A stretch of DNA of 64,000 nucleotides from Adiantum capillus-veneris (GCA_014529385.2 CM043954.1:99891747-99955746), one strand, 5' to 3'. Shown: positions 10,482 through 22,674, counted from the stretch's first letter. Translations and numbers: made by a program. Notes: a model not told the origin generated them from the sequence alone.

Positions 10482-11360
10482 GTGATGGAAGGTGAGACAC
10501 CAATGATGCAATATAAGGCACATGTAGGTGTATCAAGTTGGAGTGGAAGTATTCGCCTTTGGAAAACAGACATAGAAGGCAAGCCAATGTTACCACATGG
10601 AGATCCACCTCTAGTACAAATGGCCGAGTATGTCAAGGCCCACGAAGAAGTCATTTTGGGGCTAAAGAACTATATAAAATTTTGGAAAAATTTAGGGAAT
10701 GGTTCAAGTATTCTGCGATATTATAGACCCGTGATAGATTATTGGAGTAAGGTAATTGAAGAGATTGGAAAAGCAATCATATCAGAGGGAGTCTTGTATG
10801 AAATGTTTTGGCCAAAAACTCAAGAATATTCTCACCTACAAAGCACTACAATGAATTTGCAACAAGGAGCAGAAAGATTTCTAGGCCTTGAAGAGTTGAA
10901 CGATCATTTTTGTGGGCCTCAACGAGATAGGCCAAGGGAAGAGTTTGACCCTATGTCTAATGTGCACCAAGGTGACTTTCTTATGCTTGTTCCGAGTGAC
11001 ACAAAAATCTATCCAGTGTGGCTTGCAACGGCTTTATCTGACATTGATAATGAGCCTACATCACCAAACTACAGAAAACTTTTGATTCAATATTGGGCAC
11101 CTTGCGCGAGAAAAAGTGGGATGACAGATACTCAAGCTTACAGTAATTGTTGGAAGGGCTATTGGGCTGTCAACTATAAGGACCCACAAGTGTGGGAAAC
11201 TGTAGATGCAATTGTTTGGTCCTGGAGACCCAACAAAGAAGGACCATTTTCTAGAATAAATATTCCAGAAAGGCATGCTCTAAAAGCCAAAGAAGGCCTC
11301 ACTCATGCACATCAACCACACTTGGATCAAAGTTCAGATATGGTATCAAATGTGGAGTAG
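10482..11360 (+). pseudogene. C-terminal part of DUF7869-like gene
   Basis: This 292-residue frame has MMQYKAHVGVSSWSGSIRLW at its start. In its C-terminal third it carries a compact module with VHQGDFLMLVPS, YPVWLATALSDI, LIQYWAPCARKSG, YSNCWKGYWAVNY and IVWSWRPNKEGPFSRI, ending at LKAKEGL. This W-rich module commonly closes DUF7869-type proteins (family knowledge, recalled). The frame ends in TAG; an AT-rich tail with TTTTGTATTTTCC follows. It is the best preserved part of the locus. No aspartate- or HTHED-type catalytic motif is visible between this part and the preceding one. Confidence 0.55.
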
Positions 11361-11699
11361 AATTATGTGGAGCTTCTATTGTGACTATACGAGTCAATTC
11401 GTAAACAAAATCTTTTTTGTATTTTCCTTTGTTTTATGTAATTCGTAGTTATTATTTAAATCCATGTGTTGTACATCCTCTTGACTTTTGGTGTTTATCA
11501 ACAGCACGATCCTATGAGATTTTCACTTTATTTACTAACCACACACCTCAGTTTTTCCCACTTTAAGTGGAAAATTCCCAAATTACATGAATTTAGTCGA
11601 TTTGGAGATTCCCATAATGTGAGATTTTTACCAAAATACCTAATATGGTCTTTTACCACCTAATATGATCTTTTACCTCTTATCTTGACTTGTTTACCT
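11361..11699. other. AT-rich 3' flank, no gene seen
   Basis: The likely 3' untranslated region and flank of the DUF7869-like gene, joining the dead copia fragment. The open frame at 11466-11663 shows no domain. Confidence 0.5.
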
Positions 11700-13148
11700 C
11701 TCTTGAGGATGTCCCTCATGGAAATTGAGTCACTTGTGCCAACAATGCCTCCTATCCAGTTAAGGGAGTTGGAAAGATTTTTCTTATTGCTGCAAATGGT
11801 AGTTCTTTTGGACTTGCTGATGCATTGTATGTACCTTGGATAAAAAATAATCTTCTGTGTATTTTCACTTGCTAGACTTGGTCTTATGACAAGTGTGGGC
11901 AAAATTTTGCAAATGCAGCTATGGATTCTAAGGCTATTTCAGATGCCAAACTTTTGCATACATGTTTTGGGCATCTGAATTTTGTCAGTTTGCTGCATTT
12001 GCCAAAATCTAATATGGTTTCTTCTTTGCCACCTCTTGAAGCACCTGTCAAGCATGTCTATGAAGGTTGTATTTTGGGTAAGATGTAACGTTCAAAGTTT
12101 CCAAAGGATGGTTCAATTAGGTCTACTTGCATGTTGCAGCTTGTGCATAGTGATGTTTGTGGGCCCATGCAAACCCAACCTTCGGCAATTACCTTCACTC
12201 ATGCATGGGTGTATTCGCTTAAGGCAAAGTCTGAAGTGTTTTTCTGCTTCAAGAAATTTTTGGCCATGGATAAAAATGTCTCAAAATGCACTATGGACAC
12301 CCTCCATTGCGATCAAAGGGGGGAGTAAATGTCTCATGAATTTAGTGCTTTTTTGGCTAGTCATGGGATAAAACACCAATATATAGTGCCGTATACATAG
12401 GTCTCTTACAAAAATGGCACAATGTATGGTCAAAAGTCAAGCTTAACCACATTCGTTTTGGCTGAGGCTATTATGTGTGCCACTTATGCACTTAACAGGT
12501 GTCCTACAAAAGCTTTACAGTTTACGACTCCTTATGAAGCATGGCATGATAGATAGCCTTCTATTGAGCACATGCACATTTTTGGTTGTTTGGCTTATGC
12601 AGCGTAGAAAACTGGATCATAAGGCTGTCAAATGAATTTTTGTTGGTTATAGTGATGAAAAAAAAGGTTACAGGCTGTATCATTTGCAAACAAAGTGTAT
12701 CTTGGTCTCATGGGATACTGTGTTTGTGGAAGATTCAGTCTAGACCTTGTTGTCATGTACTGGAGGCAATAATGTAAGCTCACATGACATTTATGACACT
12801 TTGCTGCCTCTTTTCAGTGGTGGAAGTTTGAATGCAGATCCAATGAGGCAAATGTACAGCCTATGGGGGTTTTTGAAAATGCTATAGATCAGCCTATTAG
12901 TGATACCGATGTACATGATGTACTTGATGAGGGAATTAGCATGCTAGAGGTATACCAAAATGGTTGGTGCATACTTTACGTGAAACCTTTGTCTACTAGT
13001 ACTCGTTCAGGTTCTTGCCATGCATCTTATGCATTAGATTGTTATGCTTTGGCTGTGTCTAGATTATGTGATGATGAGGAACCTCTATCTTTTAAGGAAG
13101 CACAAAATTCAAAAAATTGGATGGCTACCATGCAATCAGGATATGATA
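11700..13148 (+). pseudogene. Ty1-copia fragment: integrase and start of reverse transcriptase
   Basis: In shifting frames one reads, in order: a capsid/protease end (ADALYVPWIKNNLL, about 11815), the pre-integrase zinc-finger region (LLHTCFGHLNFVSLLHLPK, about 11955), the integrase core start (LVHSDVCGPM, about 12137), FxxSHGIKHQY (about 12345), HMHIFGCLAYA (about 12571), and the reverse transcriptase start EPLSFKEAQNSKNWMATMQ (about 13078). Numerous stops and frameshifts make it dead. The text stops at GYDI, exactly where the long AT-rich repeat begins, so the repeat truncated or inserted into it. No LTRs are visible. Confidence 0.8.
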
Positions 13149-13208
13149 TATAGGGCTGCTTGGGATGCAAGTTATTGCCATTTTCTAGCCTGTGAGTGCC
13201 TAGAAACC

Positions 13209-13215
13209 TATAAAT
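13209..13215 (+). promoter_or_regulatory. TATA box near the start of copy 1
   Basis: TATAAAT lies about 60 bases into the unit and is conserved at 18815 in copy 2, as is the sequence around it (ATGACCCTTGCTTCACAATT). It is a plausible core promoter. Confidence 0.45.
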
Positions 13216-13699
13216 ATGACCCTTGCTTCACAATTTCGGACAGACTCAGAGCCTTGGTACATTCTCTCTCATCTCTATGCAGAAATCACTAGAGAGCAAA
13301 GCTCTAGTTGGTTAATCAACAGCAATTAGCACTAATCTTTCTTAATTAGCAAAGCTAGGTTAACCTATTTACAAATTTCTTAATTAATTGAAAATTAAAC
13401 CTAAGTATACTAAAAAATCCTCTCTTCATTCAAAATTCTCTATTGATTATTGTGATTAACCTTAGGGATACTAAGCTAATTAATTATTATATCATATTAT
13501 GGTTAAAATTACTCATTTTAATCAAAAATTAATGATAATTATACTAATTAAGTTTAGATTAAGATGAGATAATTATCGAAGCTATGTTAGATTGTCATTA
13601 TGCTAAGAAAATTATCTTGTGATTTTTTGGGTAACTTTCATAATTAATTAAGAAAAATTACACTATTTTTTAGAGAAAAGTAAAGGAAAAATAATCAAA

Positions 13700-15450
13700 C
13701 TAATACAAAATGCTTTAAGATATTTAGCAGATGTAAATCACATCTTAGGAAACCCATGATAATTATCTTCACCTTAGATAATTAGTTTACCTAATTATCT
13801 TAGCAGAATTACAATGTTTTTAGGAGAAATTAAAAGGGGGAAAATAGAAAATTGATCCAAAATGCTTTGAGGTAATTATCAAAGGTAAATCATATATTAT
13901 GAGACCCGTGATAATTATCTTAACCTCAGATAATTAGTTTAACTAATTATCTCAATATAATTATACTGTTTTTAGGAAAAATAAAAGGGGGAAAATAGCA
14001 AATTGATCCAAAATGCTTTGAGATAATTATCAGAGTATGCAACCTGTGATAATTATCTTCACCTCAAATAAGTAGTTTAACTAATTATCTCAGCATAATT
14101 AGACTGTTTTTAGGAAAAATTAAAAACGAGAAAATAGCAAATTGATTCAAAATGATTTGAGTAATTATCAGAGGTAAATCACATCTTATGAAAGACGTGA
14201 TAATTATCGTACCCTCAAATAATTAATTAAAATAATTATCTCAGTATAATTACACTATTTTTAAGGTAAATCACATCTTATGCAACCCGTGATAATTATC
14301 TTAACCTTAGATAATTAGTTTAATTAATTATCTCAGCATAATTACACTGTTTTTTGGAGAAATTAAAAGGGGAAAATAGAAAATTGATCCAAAATGCTTT
14401 GAGATAATTACCAATAATAAACTATATCTTATGCAATCCATAATAATTATCTTAACCTCAAATAATTATCTTAGCAAAATTATACTGTTTTTTAAGAAAA
14501 TTAAAAAAGAAAAAAAAACTTGATTCAAAAAGCTTTGAGATAATTATCAGAGGTAAATCACATTTATGAAACCCGTGATAATTATTGTACCCTTAGATAA
14601 TTAGTTTAACTAATTATCTCAACATAATTACACTGTTTTTAGAGAAAAAAGAACAAATTGATCCAAAATGCTTTGAGATAATTATCAGAGACAAAATATA
14701 TTCTATGAAACCTATGATAACTATCTTAACCTCAAATAATTAGTTTAACTGATTCTCTTAGTAGAATTACACTGTTTTTAGAAAAAAGTAAATAGGGGAA
14801 AATAGCAAAATAATCCAAAATTCTTTGAGATAATTATGAGAGGAAACACACATGTTAGGAAACCCTTGCTGATTATCTTAATCTCGGATAATTAGATTAA
14901 CTAATTATCTCAGTAGAAAAACACTGTTTTAAAGAAAAAATTAATGAGTAAAAATAGTAAATTAAACTAAAAACCTTTGAAATAATTATCATAGGTAAAT
15001 CACATCTTAACAAACTTATGATAATTATCTTTACCATAGATAATCAGTTTAGCTAATTATGTTAGTAGAAAAACACTATTTTTGAGGATAAAGTAAAGGA
15101 CGAGATTAGTAAATCATGTGATATGATTACATACTATTTATCAAAGCTAAACTACATAATAAAAATGTCATGATAATTATGTCAAAGTTAGAAACTTAGT
15201 ATAGATATTTATCTAAGTCAAAATATACTAATTCTGGATAAAATTTAAAGAGAAAAATTAGTAAATCATGTTATATGATTACATCCTATTTATTAGAGTT
15301 AGAATACATAATAAAAAATTTGTGATAATTATGTCAAGGTTAGAAAACTAATATAGATATTTATTTAAGTCAAATTATACTAATTTTAGCTGAAAATTCA
15401 AGATAGAAATTATATAATTAAGTTGAAAAATATTAAGATAATTACTAGAG
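13700..15450. repeat. AT-rich tandem array with palindromic core, copy 1
   Basis: The box ATGCTTTGAGATAATTATC recurs about every 137-153 bases (near 13711, 13863, 14014, 14153, 14395, 14531, 14669, 14821 and 14974), with more diverged units to about 15450. Each unit carries a near-perfect palindrome around TTAGTTTAACTAA, flanked by GATAA and TTATC, and a second GTGATAATTATC box. Copy 2 has the same units at about 19320-20280. There is no coding potential. Confidence 0.88.
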
Positions 15451-15952
15451 GTGAAAAAAGTCCTTATCATCTGGTGATAATTATACCATAGTTAATTAGT
15501 GAGTTTAGAAAATTATAATTGACCAAAATTCTTATGTTTAGCAAAACATTGATTAAAATAAATAGACTTTGCAGTCAAAAGTTTTTAGAAAAATTATAGT
15601 AAGTGTAAACCTATGATATAAAGTTGAGAAAATGAAATCTTTAAGAGAAAACAAATAGAAATAATATTAATCTCAAAATAAGCTGATTCCAAGCTTAAAA
15701 TTTGATGGAAAAATTAGGAAAAAGATCTAAAAAACTATAAGAAAATTAGAAGAGCTTAAAAAACCTTTGAAGAAGCGGTGGGAAAAGTTATCATGCGTAG
15801 ATAGACAAATAAGAAATTACTAGGTCAAGAATTTACTAATTAAAACTATAAATTTAACCTAAATTTTGGTAAAATTGGATACAAAGGTTAAGTCTAACTT
15901 TCGGATATTTTACCTAATGATTAGAAGTCCTTTTTATAAGGAATAAGAAGTT

Positions 15953-16090
15953 ATGGCACCCAAAAGGGCCCGAGCCAATCCTACATCTGATGATGAGGGC
16001 AAAGCTCTAAAAAGAACTAGAGCATCACACGATGATGAAGTTGGACCTAGTAGTAGGCCTACGGAGGAGAGTCTTCAAGCACCGACGTAG
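15953..16090 (+). CDS. Short conserved frame, possible first exon (copy 1)
   Basis: The 45-residue frame starts MAPKRARANPTSDDEG, continues KALKRTRASHDDEVGPSSRP, and ends in TAG. The same frame occurs at 22531 in copy 2 with conservative changes, so it may have been coding. A CAG|GTGGAT junction follows at about 16113, consistent with a splice donor if the TAG is a later mutation. It is basic and polar, like the N-terminus of some gypsy gag proteins, but no domain is identified. Confidence 0.35.
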   Translation: MAPKRARANPTSDDEGKALKRTRASHDDEVGPSSRPTEESLQAPT

Positions 16091-16900
16091 CAGCAAATGG
16101 CCGATCAATCCCAGGTGGATTTTTCATTATTCAATTAAGTCTTAAAATAGTTTATGTTCTTTTATTAGTTAACATTGCATACGTAAGGAGTGAGCAAGAA
16201 TCAGAAAATGAATAATTGGTAAAAAAGGGAAGGTAACTTCCAACGTGCATTTTTTTATAATGTAGGAAAGAATTGTTTGGGTTAAAACTGGTTGAATTAG
16301 GAACGATATGATTGATCATCCTTAAAATAGTTTGTCTCAAGACACCTCCGACTCCTTAGTATAAATTGATTATAATGATGGGTTTCCAGCCACGGATAAG
16401 TCGGTTATCCCCATGAAGGATGATTTTCTACTCTGTGTCATGTCTTGATGTTTCTACATAAGTTAGGATACCGTTTTTATCCTAGGGGAGCCGCCCGGTT
16501 GTATGGGCAACTGGTTTGGTGTATGGACACCCGGAACCTTGGGTGGGGGTTTATCCATTCCGGATTATGAATAAGGAATGGGTTCCTTTTTTGTTCACCC
16601 TTAGGTGTTCTTGAGACAAGAAGAGTACTGGTCATGGTTATTATGGATAATTTTTTGATTGACAGTACCGTGTCTTAAGTTTAAAGATGTCTCTTTGCTA
16701 AAAGAATTCTTTTCAATGATGTCTTTAATACTTAATTGAAGAAATTACTTTGACGGAACGTTAAAAGAAACCATTATTTTAGATGTTAAAACAATGTGAT
16801 AGTAATTAGAAAACAAAAGGAATCATGTGTGAGTGCGGGGTGGTAAGTGGGGATTGACTAAGGCTGTCAATCATGGACGGGTGGACCTGATTTTTCAGGT

Positions 16901-17052
16901 AACTATCGATCCATGCACACTAAAACGTTTAGAAAACTTCTTCACTTGGAAGAGGAGTCCACCAGCGCTTGTGCCCTCACATCTGTGAGGGGGAGCTCGA
17001 ATGGAGCAATGAAGGCGGGACTTATTACATCAATGCTTGGAAGCTAAGATGT
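16901..17052 (+). pseudogene. Possible second exon of the duplicated gene (copy 1)
   Basis: After a TTTTTCAG acceptor-like site at 16898, one frame reads NYRSMHTKTFRKLLHLEE then ESTSACALTSVR. This agrees residue for residue with copy 2 up to SVR and then diverges. The continuation here (GSSNGAMKAGLITSMLGS) ends at a stop. Conservation in this frame between two copies that differ at many bases supports past coding. The function is unknown. Confidence 0.35.
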
Positions 17053-17403
17053 CTTACCACGGATTTAAAGAAACTACGTTGGTCTGAGGAACTAAGAGTG
17101 GTTCAATTGTACTACTTCTTGGGTACAAAATCGAGTACCACTGTTTCCACTTATCCAGTAGGCATGGGGAAACCCCTCAACGAATGGGTATGGAATAAAG
17201 TGATGGAGATAATTCCATATCAAAGAATCAGAAATTTTTCTCAGAATACCCCTAAGAATTTGGATCTTGTAATTTACTTTCCGATTTCCAATGAGTATAA
17301 GACCTATTATACCAATCAGTTAGAGGATTGTAGAAATCTGACTACAAACACCCATCGTTTGTATCACCATATTCTAAGTCAGCCAGCTATGCGGATTCTT
17401 TAA
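16969..17403 (+). CDS. Unidentified 144-residue open frame
   Basis: It starts inside the conserved end of copy 1 in a different frame and runs through unique sequence: MCPHICEGELEWSNEGG, then YYINAWKLRCLTTDLKKL, later KPLNEWVWNKVMEII. No family is recognised and no copy exists at the second unit. It could be a remnant of the internal region of an LTR element or chance. Confidence 0.25.
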   Translation: MCPHICEGELEWSNEGGTYYINAWKLRCLTTDLKKLRWSEELRVVQLYYFLGTKSSTTVSTYPVGMGKPLNEWVWNKVMEIIPYQRIRNFSQNTPKNLDLVIYFPISNEYKTYYTNQLEDCRNLTTNTHRLYHHILSQPAMRIL

Positions 17404-18754
17404 AGGCCGCAAAAATTTACTCAAGTTAGGATGAGATACCCTAAGCCTCTTTTGTAAGGCTATCCTTGTAAATATTCGCCTTATGAATGAGGAAGATAAA
17501 AGAGCCACTCGCTTGGCCACTCACCACTATAAGTCGATGATGTAAAACTTTGAGTTACTTATATAATGGTAAACATTATTTTCTTTTCCAAATTACTTAA
17601 GGAATCTAAAGTTAAATTAGCATTCAATCAAGAAATTAAGGATGGATCTAACAAATGAGATAGAGGTTCTCGATAGTATGAAAAGAATTTGAATCTTGAA
17701 ATTGAGATAATTATTAAGAAACCAACTCACATTCTTTATGCACACGATAGGCTTCCTTGAAAAATGACCTAGATATGAAAGTATTAATGTACGAGACTAA
17801 TAGGAAGCCTAAAAGAACTCTTGGTATGATACTTCTTAAAACCCTTTACATAATGTTGGTCAACCAGGTTAGAGCACAAAGAGGGTACCTCTGGTGCAAT
17901 GGTGGAAGCTTGTGCTGAATGCATATTGCTCAGAATGGAAAGAACACGCGGAGCGCGTTCAGATTGCCAAAGCTGGAATGCATGATACTTGTCGAACGTT
18001 GATTGCTCTGAATGGTCAGTTAGACAGAGCGCGTTCATGTTGACAAGGTGGATATATGGATCTTTTATGGAATTAATTTAACCTGGTTTTTGAGATGATA
18101 CAAATGGTTTGTAAAGGTTTTTAAGATGAGCTCAACACTGAGAGTTTCTTAGGGAAGAGTTGACTAGCAAGTAACTGTAACTAGGGAAAGAAGTCTGAAA
18201 AAAAGAGTAATCAAAGAACATTTAGTAAAATGGAAGGACTACCACATGGGAGGATGAAGTATCACTTTTCAAAGGTTTCCCCAAATTTGGTTGAGATGAG
18301 GACATCTCAATTTCTTAAGTTGGGGTGATTGTAAGGTTTCCAGTTTTTGAAACTTTAGAAATTGTACAAAGCCTGATCAAATTAACTTGGTTTGTTAAGA
18401 AAACATTGTAGAATGATCCAACTATGGTAAATATTGGTATTTTTGGAACTGTAACCAGAGATTTACTAGGGTTAGAATTTTTCAGAACCGAAGTCTGATA
18501 AAATCTGGAAAAGTTACAGGCTCTGAAAGGTTACACTATAAATTTAATTAGTTAAGTAAAATTGAATGGTTTCGGTAATTATTACTGTTAAAGACTTCTT
18601 ATCCTAAGGTTCTAGAAATTGCAGATATTTCAAAAATTAATCATTAAAAGTCAACAAACTAGCAGAAAAACAATTCTGTGTATCTGGGGGGTTGTGTGGG
18701 GTAATGATGAACTTTCCCAGACTAGATTTAGCAGTAGGGGGGCGTTTTTGGAGC
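17404..18754. other. Unique spacer before copy 2, ending in a G-rich tract
   Basis: About 1.35 kb without a recognisable gene. It ends in GCAGTAGGGGGGCG (18731-18744), ten bases before the TG that starts copy 2, which resembles a polypurine tract before a 3' LTR. The frame on the minus strand at 17784-18038 has no domain. Confidence 0.45.
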
Positions 18755-18814
18755 TGTAGGGCTACTTGGGATGCAAGTTACTGCCATTTTCCAACCTGTG
18801 AGTGCCCAGAAAAC

Positions 18815-18821
18815 TATAAAT
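18815..18821 (+). promoter_or_regulatory. TATA box near the start of copy 2
   Basis: TATAAAT is at the same place as in copy 1, 60 bases from the unit start, with conserved flanks. Confidence 0.45.
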
Positions 18822-20287
18822 ATGACCCTTGCTTCACAATTTCGGACAGACTCAGAGCCTTGGTACATTCTCTCTCATCTAGAGAGACCTCTATGTAGAA
18901 ATCACTAGAGAGCAAAGCTCTAGTCGGTTAATCAACGGTAATTAGCACTAACCTTTCTTAATTAGCAAAGATAGATTAACATATTTATAAATTTCTTAAT
19001 TAATTAAAAATTAAACGTAAGTATACTAAAAAATCCTCTCTTAATTTAAAATTCTCTGTTGATTATTGTGATTAAGCTTAGGGATACTAAGCTAATTAAT
19101 TATTATATCATATTAGGATTGAAATTACTCATTTTAACCATAATGATAATTATACTAATTAAGTTTAGATTAAGATGAGATAATTATCAGAGATTTCTTA
19201 GACTGTCATTATGCTAGGAAAATTTCCTTGTAATTTCTTGGGTAATTTTAATAATTAATTGAGCAGAATTACATTATTTTTGAGAGAAACGTAAAGAGGA
19301 AAATGATCAATGTAATCCAAAATGATTTTAAATATTTTTCAAAGGTAAATCACATCTTTGGGAACCCGTGATAAATATCTTAATCTCAGATAATTAGTTT
19401 ACCTAATTATCTTTGAAGAATTACAACGTTTTTAGGAAAAATTAAAAATGGGAAAAATAGCAAATTGATCCAAAATGCTTTGAGATAATTATCAAAGGTA
19501 AATCATATCTTATGAAACTCATGATAATTATCTTAGCCTTAGATAATTAGTCAAACTAATTATCTCAGCATAATTACATTATTTTTAGGGGAAATTAAAA
19601 GTGGGAAAATAGCAAATTCATCCAAAATGCTTTGAGATAATTATCAACAGTAAACTATATTTTATGCAGCCTATGATAATTATCTTAACCTCAGATAATT
19701 AGTTTAACTAATTATCTCAGCATAATTATATTATTTTTAGGAGAAATTAAATAGGGAAAAATAGCAAATTGATTTAAAATGATTTGAGATAATTATCACA
19801 CGTAAATCACATTTGATGAAACGCGTGATAATTATCTTATCCTCAGATAATTAGTTTAACTAATTATATTATCATAATTACACTATGTTTAGGGGAAATT
19901 AAAAGTGGAGAAAATAACAAATTGATCCAAAATGCTTTGAGATGATTATCAAAGGAAACATACATTCTATGAAACCCGTGATAATTATCTTAACCTCAAA
20001 TAGTTAGTTTAACTGATTATCTCAACAGAATTACACCGTTTTTAGGGAAAAGTAAATAGGAAAAAATAGCAAAATAATCCAAAATACTTTGAGATAATTA
20101 TAAGAGGAAACACACATGTTAGGCAGTTATCTTACTCTCAAATAATTAGTATAACTAATTATCTCAATAGGAAAACATTGTTTTAAAGAAAAATTTAATG
20201 GGGAAAAATAATAAGTTAAACTAAAAACCTTTGAGATAATTATCAGAGGTAAATCACATCTTAACAAACTTGTGATAATTATCTTAA

Positions 20288-21608
20288 CACTAGGTTGGTA
20301 ACCTAACAGGACATAAAAGTGTCCTTTCAGAGTTTTGAAAAAAACCTCTAAAACCATAGTAGATCCACTTATTTTGTAAAATCCTTTCATGAGGTTATAG
20401 TTCAAGGCCTACTACACATGGAAAAAATAAGAAACTTGTAAAATTTCTCATCTTTTGGTCACACCAAGCCTCCAAAGTTGATGGACCAGTACATTTTCAT
20501 CAAAACAGTCATTTCTTACGTTTTGTTGCATAAAAATAAGATTAGGGATTTTTGTAGGACTTGAGATAAATTCCCTAGTTAACTTCAATGGGTTGGTGAT
20601 CAGAACATATGATTGCTTCTCACTCACTATTTTTTGTTTTGCCAAAAGAAATAGGTACAAAAAAGTTGAATTTGTACCATTCTACAAACCTATCATCAGA
20701 GTTTCTATAGCCACGCTCAATACAAATAATATATGCATGTTTTCTTAGCTCCCTATTGTCCTTTAGGTTCATAAGGATCCATGGAGCATGTCAAAAGAAT
20801 AATACATCTCTTACCAAGGGGAATCTTGGGGACAAAGATGAAGTGCTAAATACAGCAAACATGAAAAACCTGGGTTCAACATTATGAGTTGTAGAATCCC
20901 ATAGAAACTATTCAATATCTAGCCAAATTTGATCCTTATGACTAGATATGGTTACTACCTACAAAATGCATGTAGTTGTCACAAGAAAGTAACAATATTG
21001 AAAAAGCTATACTTGATATACTAGAATGTCTCGTTTTCTTGTATAATTGAAAAAATCAACCATCGTTGTCTACTATGCAAAATAGGGTATTAGGTGCCCC
21101 AAAACTCAAGGAATATTAGCTTTATGTTACAATATGCGACATAGAAAATCAAAACTACATTTGGATATCATGAAAGCCACCAAAAAAATCATAGAAGAGC
21201 TAAAATTGGCTAAAAAACAGGATTTGACAATTTTTGTAATTTGGTCATAACTTAAAACTTTAACATTTATTTCTCCCTAGAAGCATCAGGACATGCTGAG
21301 GACTACTAAAGATAGTTCTCTAGCATTATAGACCTCACAAACATGAATTCTAGAGTGGTATAGTTGCAAAAAGTTGAAAAAAGCCAAAAACAGGACCCGT
21401 TTTTTCAGACAGTTTAGGTTGTGAAATGTTGTGCAAGGACAAGATTAAAGATGGAATTCATATTCCAAAAAAATGTCAAGTTTTTTTCAGCTCATGAGAC
21501 AACTTTCTAGAAAGATAGCACCTTAAAATCCATTTTGAAACTCTTGACATAATTCAAGGAAAATGGTCACTTAATAGGACATAAAAGTGTCCCATTACCA
21601 ACCTAGTG
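20288..21608. mobile_element. 1321-bp terminal-inverted-repeat element flanked by TTAA
   Basis: The ends are CACTAGGTTGGTAA at 20288 and its exact reverse complement ending at 21608, with TTAA directly outside both ends (20284-20287 and 21609-21612). Removing the element and one TTAA restores ATTATCTTAACCACAGATAA, which matches the empty site in copy 1 near 15030. A 16-base motif GGACATAAAAGTGTCC, itself an imperfect palindrome, lies close inside both ends in direct orientation. The minus strand holds decayed coding-like text (HAPWILMNLKD, ERGYRNSDDRFVEWYKF near 20660-20790) of unknown family. TTAA suggests piggyBac-like, but TA with ACACTAGG ends (Tc1/mariner-like) fits equally. Confidence 0.85.
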
Positions 21609-22530
21609 TTAACCACAGATAATTAGTTTAGCTAATTATCTTAGTAGAAAAACACTATATTTTAGGATAAAGTAAAGGGGGAAATTAGTAAATCATGTGA
21701 TGTGATTACATACTATTTATCAAAGTTAGATTACATAATAAAAATGCCATGATAATTATGTCAAGGTTAGAAACTTAGTATAGATATTTATCTAAGTCAA
21801 AATATACTAATCCTGGCTAAAATTTAAAGAGGGAAATTAGTAAATCATCTTATATGATTACATTCTATTTATCAAAGTTAGATTACATAAAAAAAAGTGG
21901 TGATAATTATGTCAAGGTTAGAAAAATAGTATAGATATTTATTTAAGTCAAATTATACTAATTTTAGCTGAAAATTGAAGATGAAAATTATATAATTAAG
22001 TTGGAAAATATTAAGATAATTACCAAAGATTAAAAAAAATCCTTATCTTCTTGTGATAATTATACCATAGTTAATTAGTGAGTTTAGAAAATTATAATTG
22101 ACAAAAAGTCTTATTTTACACAAAAGATTGATTAAAATAAATAGACTTTGCAGTCAAAAGTTTTAAGAAAAATTATAGTAAGTGTAAACCTGTGATATAA
22201 AGTTGAGGAAATGAAATCTTTTAGAGAAAACAAATAGAAATAATATAAGCTCAAAATAAGCAGATTCCAAGCTTAAAATTCGATGGAAAAATTAGGAAAA
22301 AGATATAGAAAACTATAAGAAAATTAGAAGAGCTTAAAAAACCGTTACAAAAGCTGTGGGAAAAGTTATCATGTCTAGATAGACAAATAAGAAATTACTA
22401 GGTCAAGAATTTACCAATTAAGACTATAAATTTAACCTAGATTTGGGTAAAATTGGATACAAAGGTTAAGTCTAGCTTTCGGATAATTTACCTAATGATT
22501 AGACATCCTTTTTATAAGGAATAAAAAGTT

Positions 22531-22674
22531 ATGGCACCTAAAAGGACCCGAGCCAATCCTACATTTGATGATGAGAGCAAAGCTCTAAAAAGAACTAGAG
22601 CGTCACACGATGATGAAGTTGGACCTAGTAGTAGGCCTACAGAGGAGAGTCTTCAAGCACGGGCGCACCAGTAG
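22531..22674 (+). CDS. Short conserved frame, possible first exon (copy 2)
   Basis: The 47-residue frame starts MAPKRTRANPTFDDES and continues KALKRTRASHDDEVGPSSRP; it is the counterpart of 15953 in copy 1. It ends in TAG two codons later than copy 1. A CAG|GTGGGT donor-like junction follows at about 22692. The function is unknown. Confidence 0.35.
   Translation: MAPKRTRANPTFDDESKALKRTRASHDDEVGPSSRPTEESLQARAHQ

Larger units (their letters stand above)
13149..16985 (+). repeat. Copy 1 of a long direct repeat (LTR-like unit)
   Basis: It matches the unit starting at 18755, beginning with TATAGGGCT here and TGTAGGGCT there, through a TATA box, an AT-rich tandem array, a short ATG-started frame and about 900 further bases to near 16985. 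The start after a G-rich tract in copy 2 suggests an LTR. In that reading the LTR is at least 2.8 kb (to before the ATG at 15953), the downstream conserved part is internal sequence, and the locus is LTR-internal-LTR-internal. A segmental tandem duplication of a gene is an alternative. The end of the LTR and its target duplication could not be found. Confidence 0.7.

Noticed and set aside
20288-21608. CACTA (En/Spm) superfamily assignment from the CACTAGG ends
   Set aside because: A 3-bp duplication would make the two ends asymmetric; the symmetric solution gives TTAA or TA, so the name CACTA is not supported.
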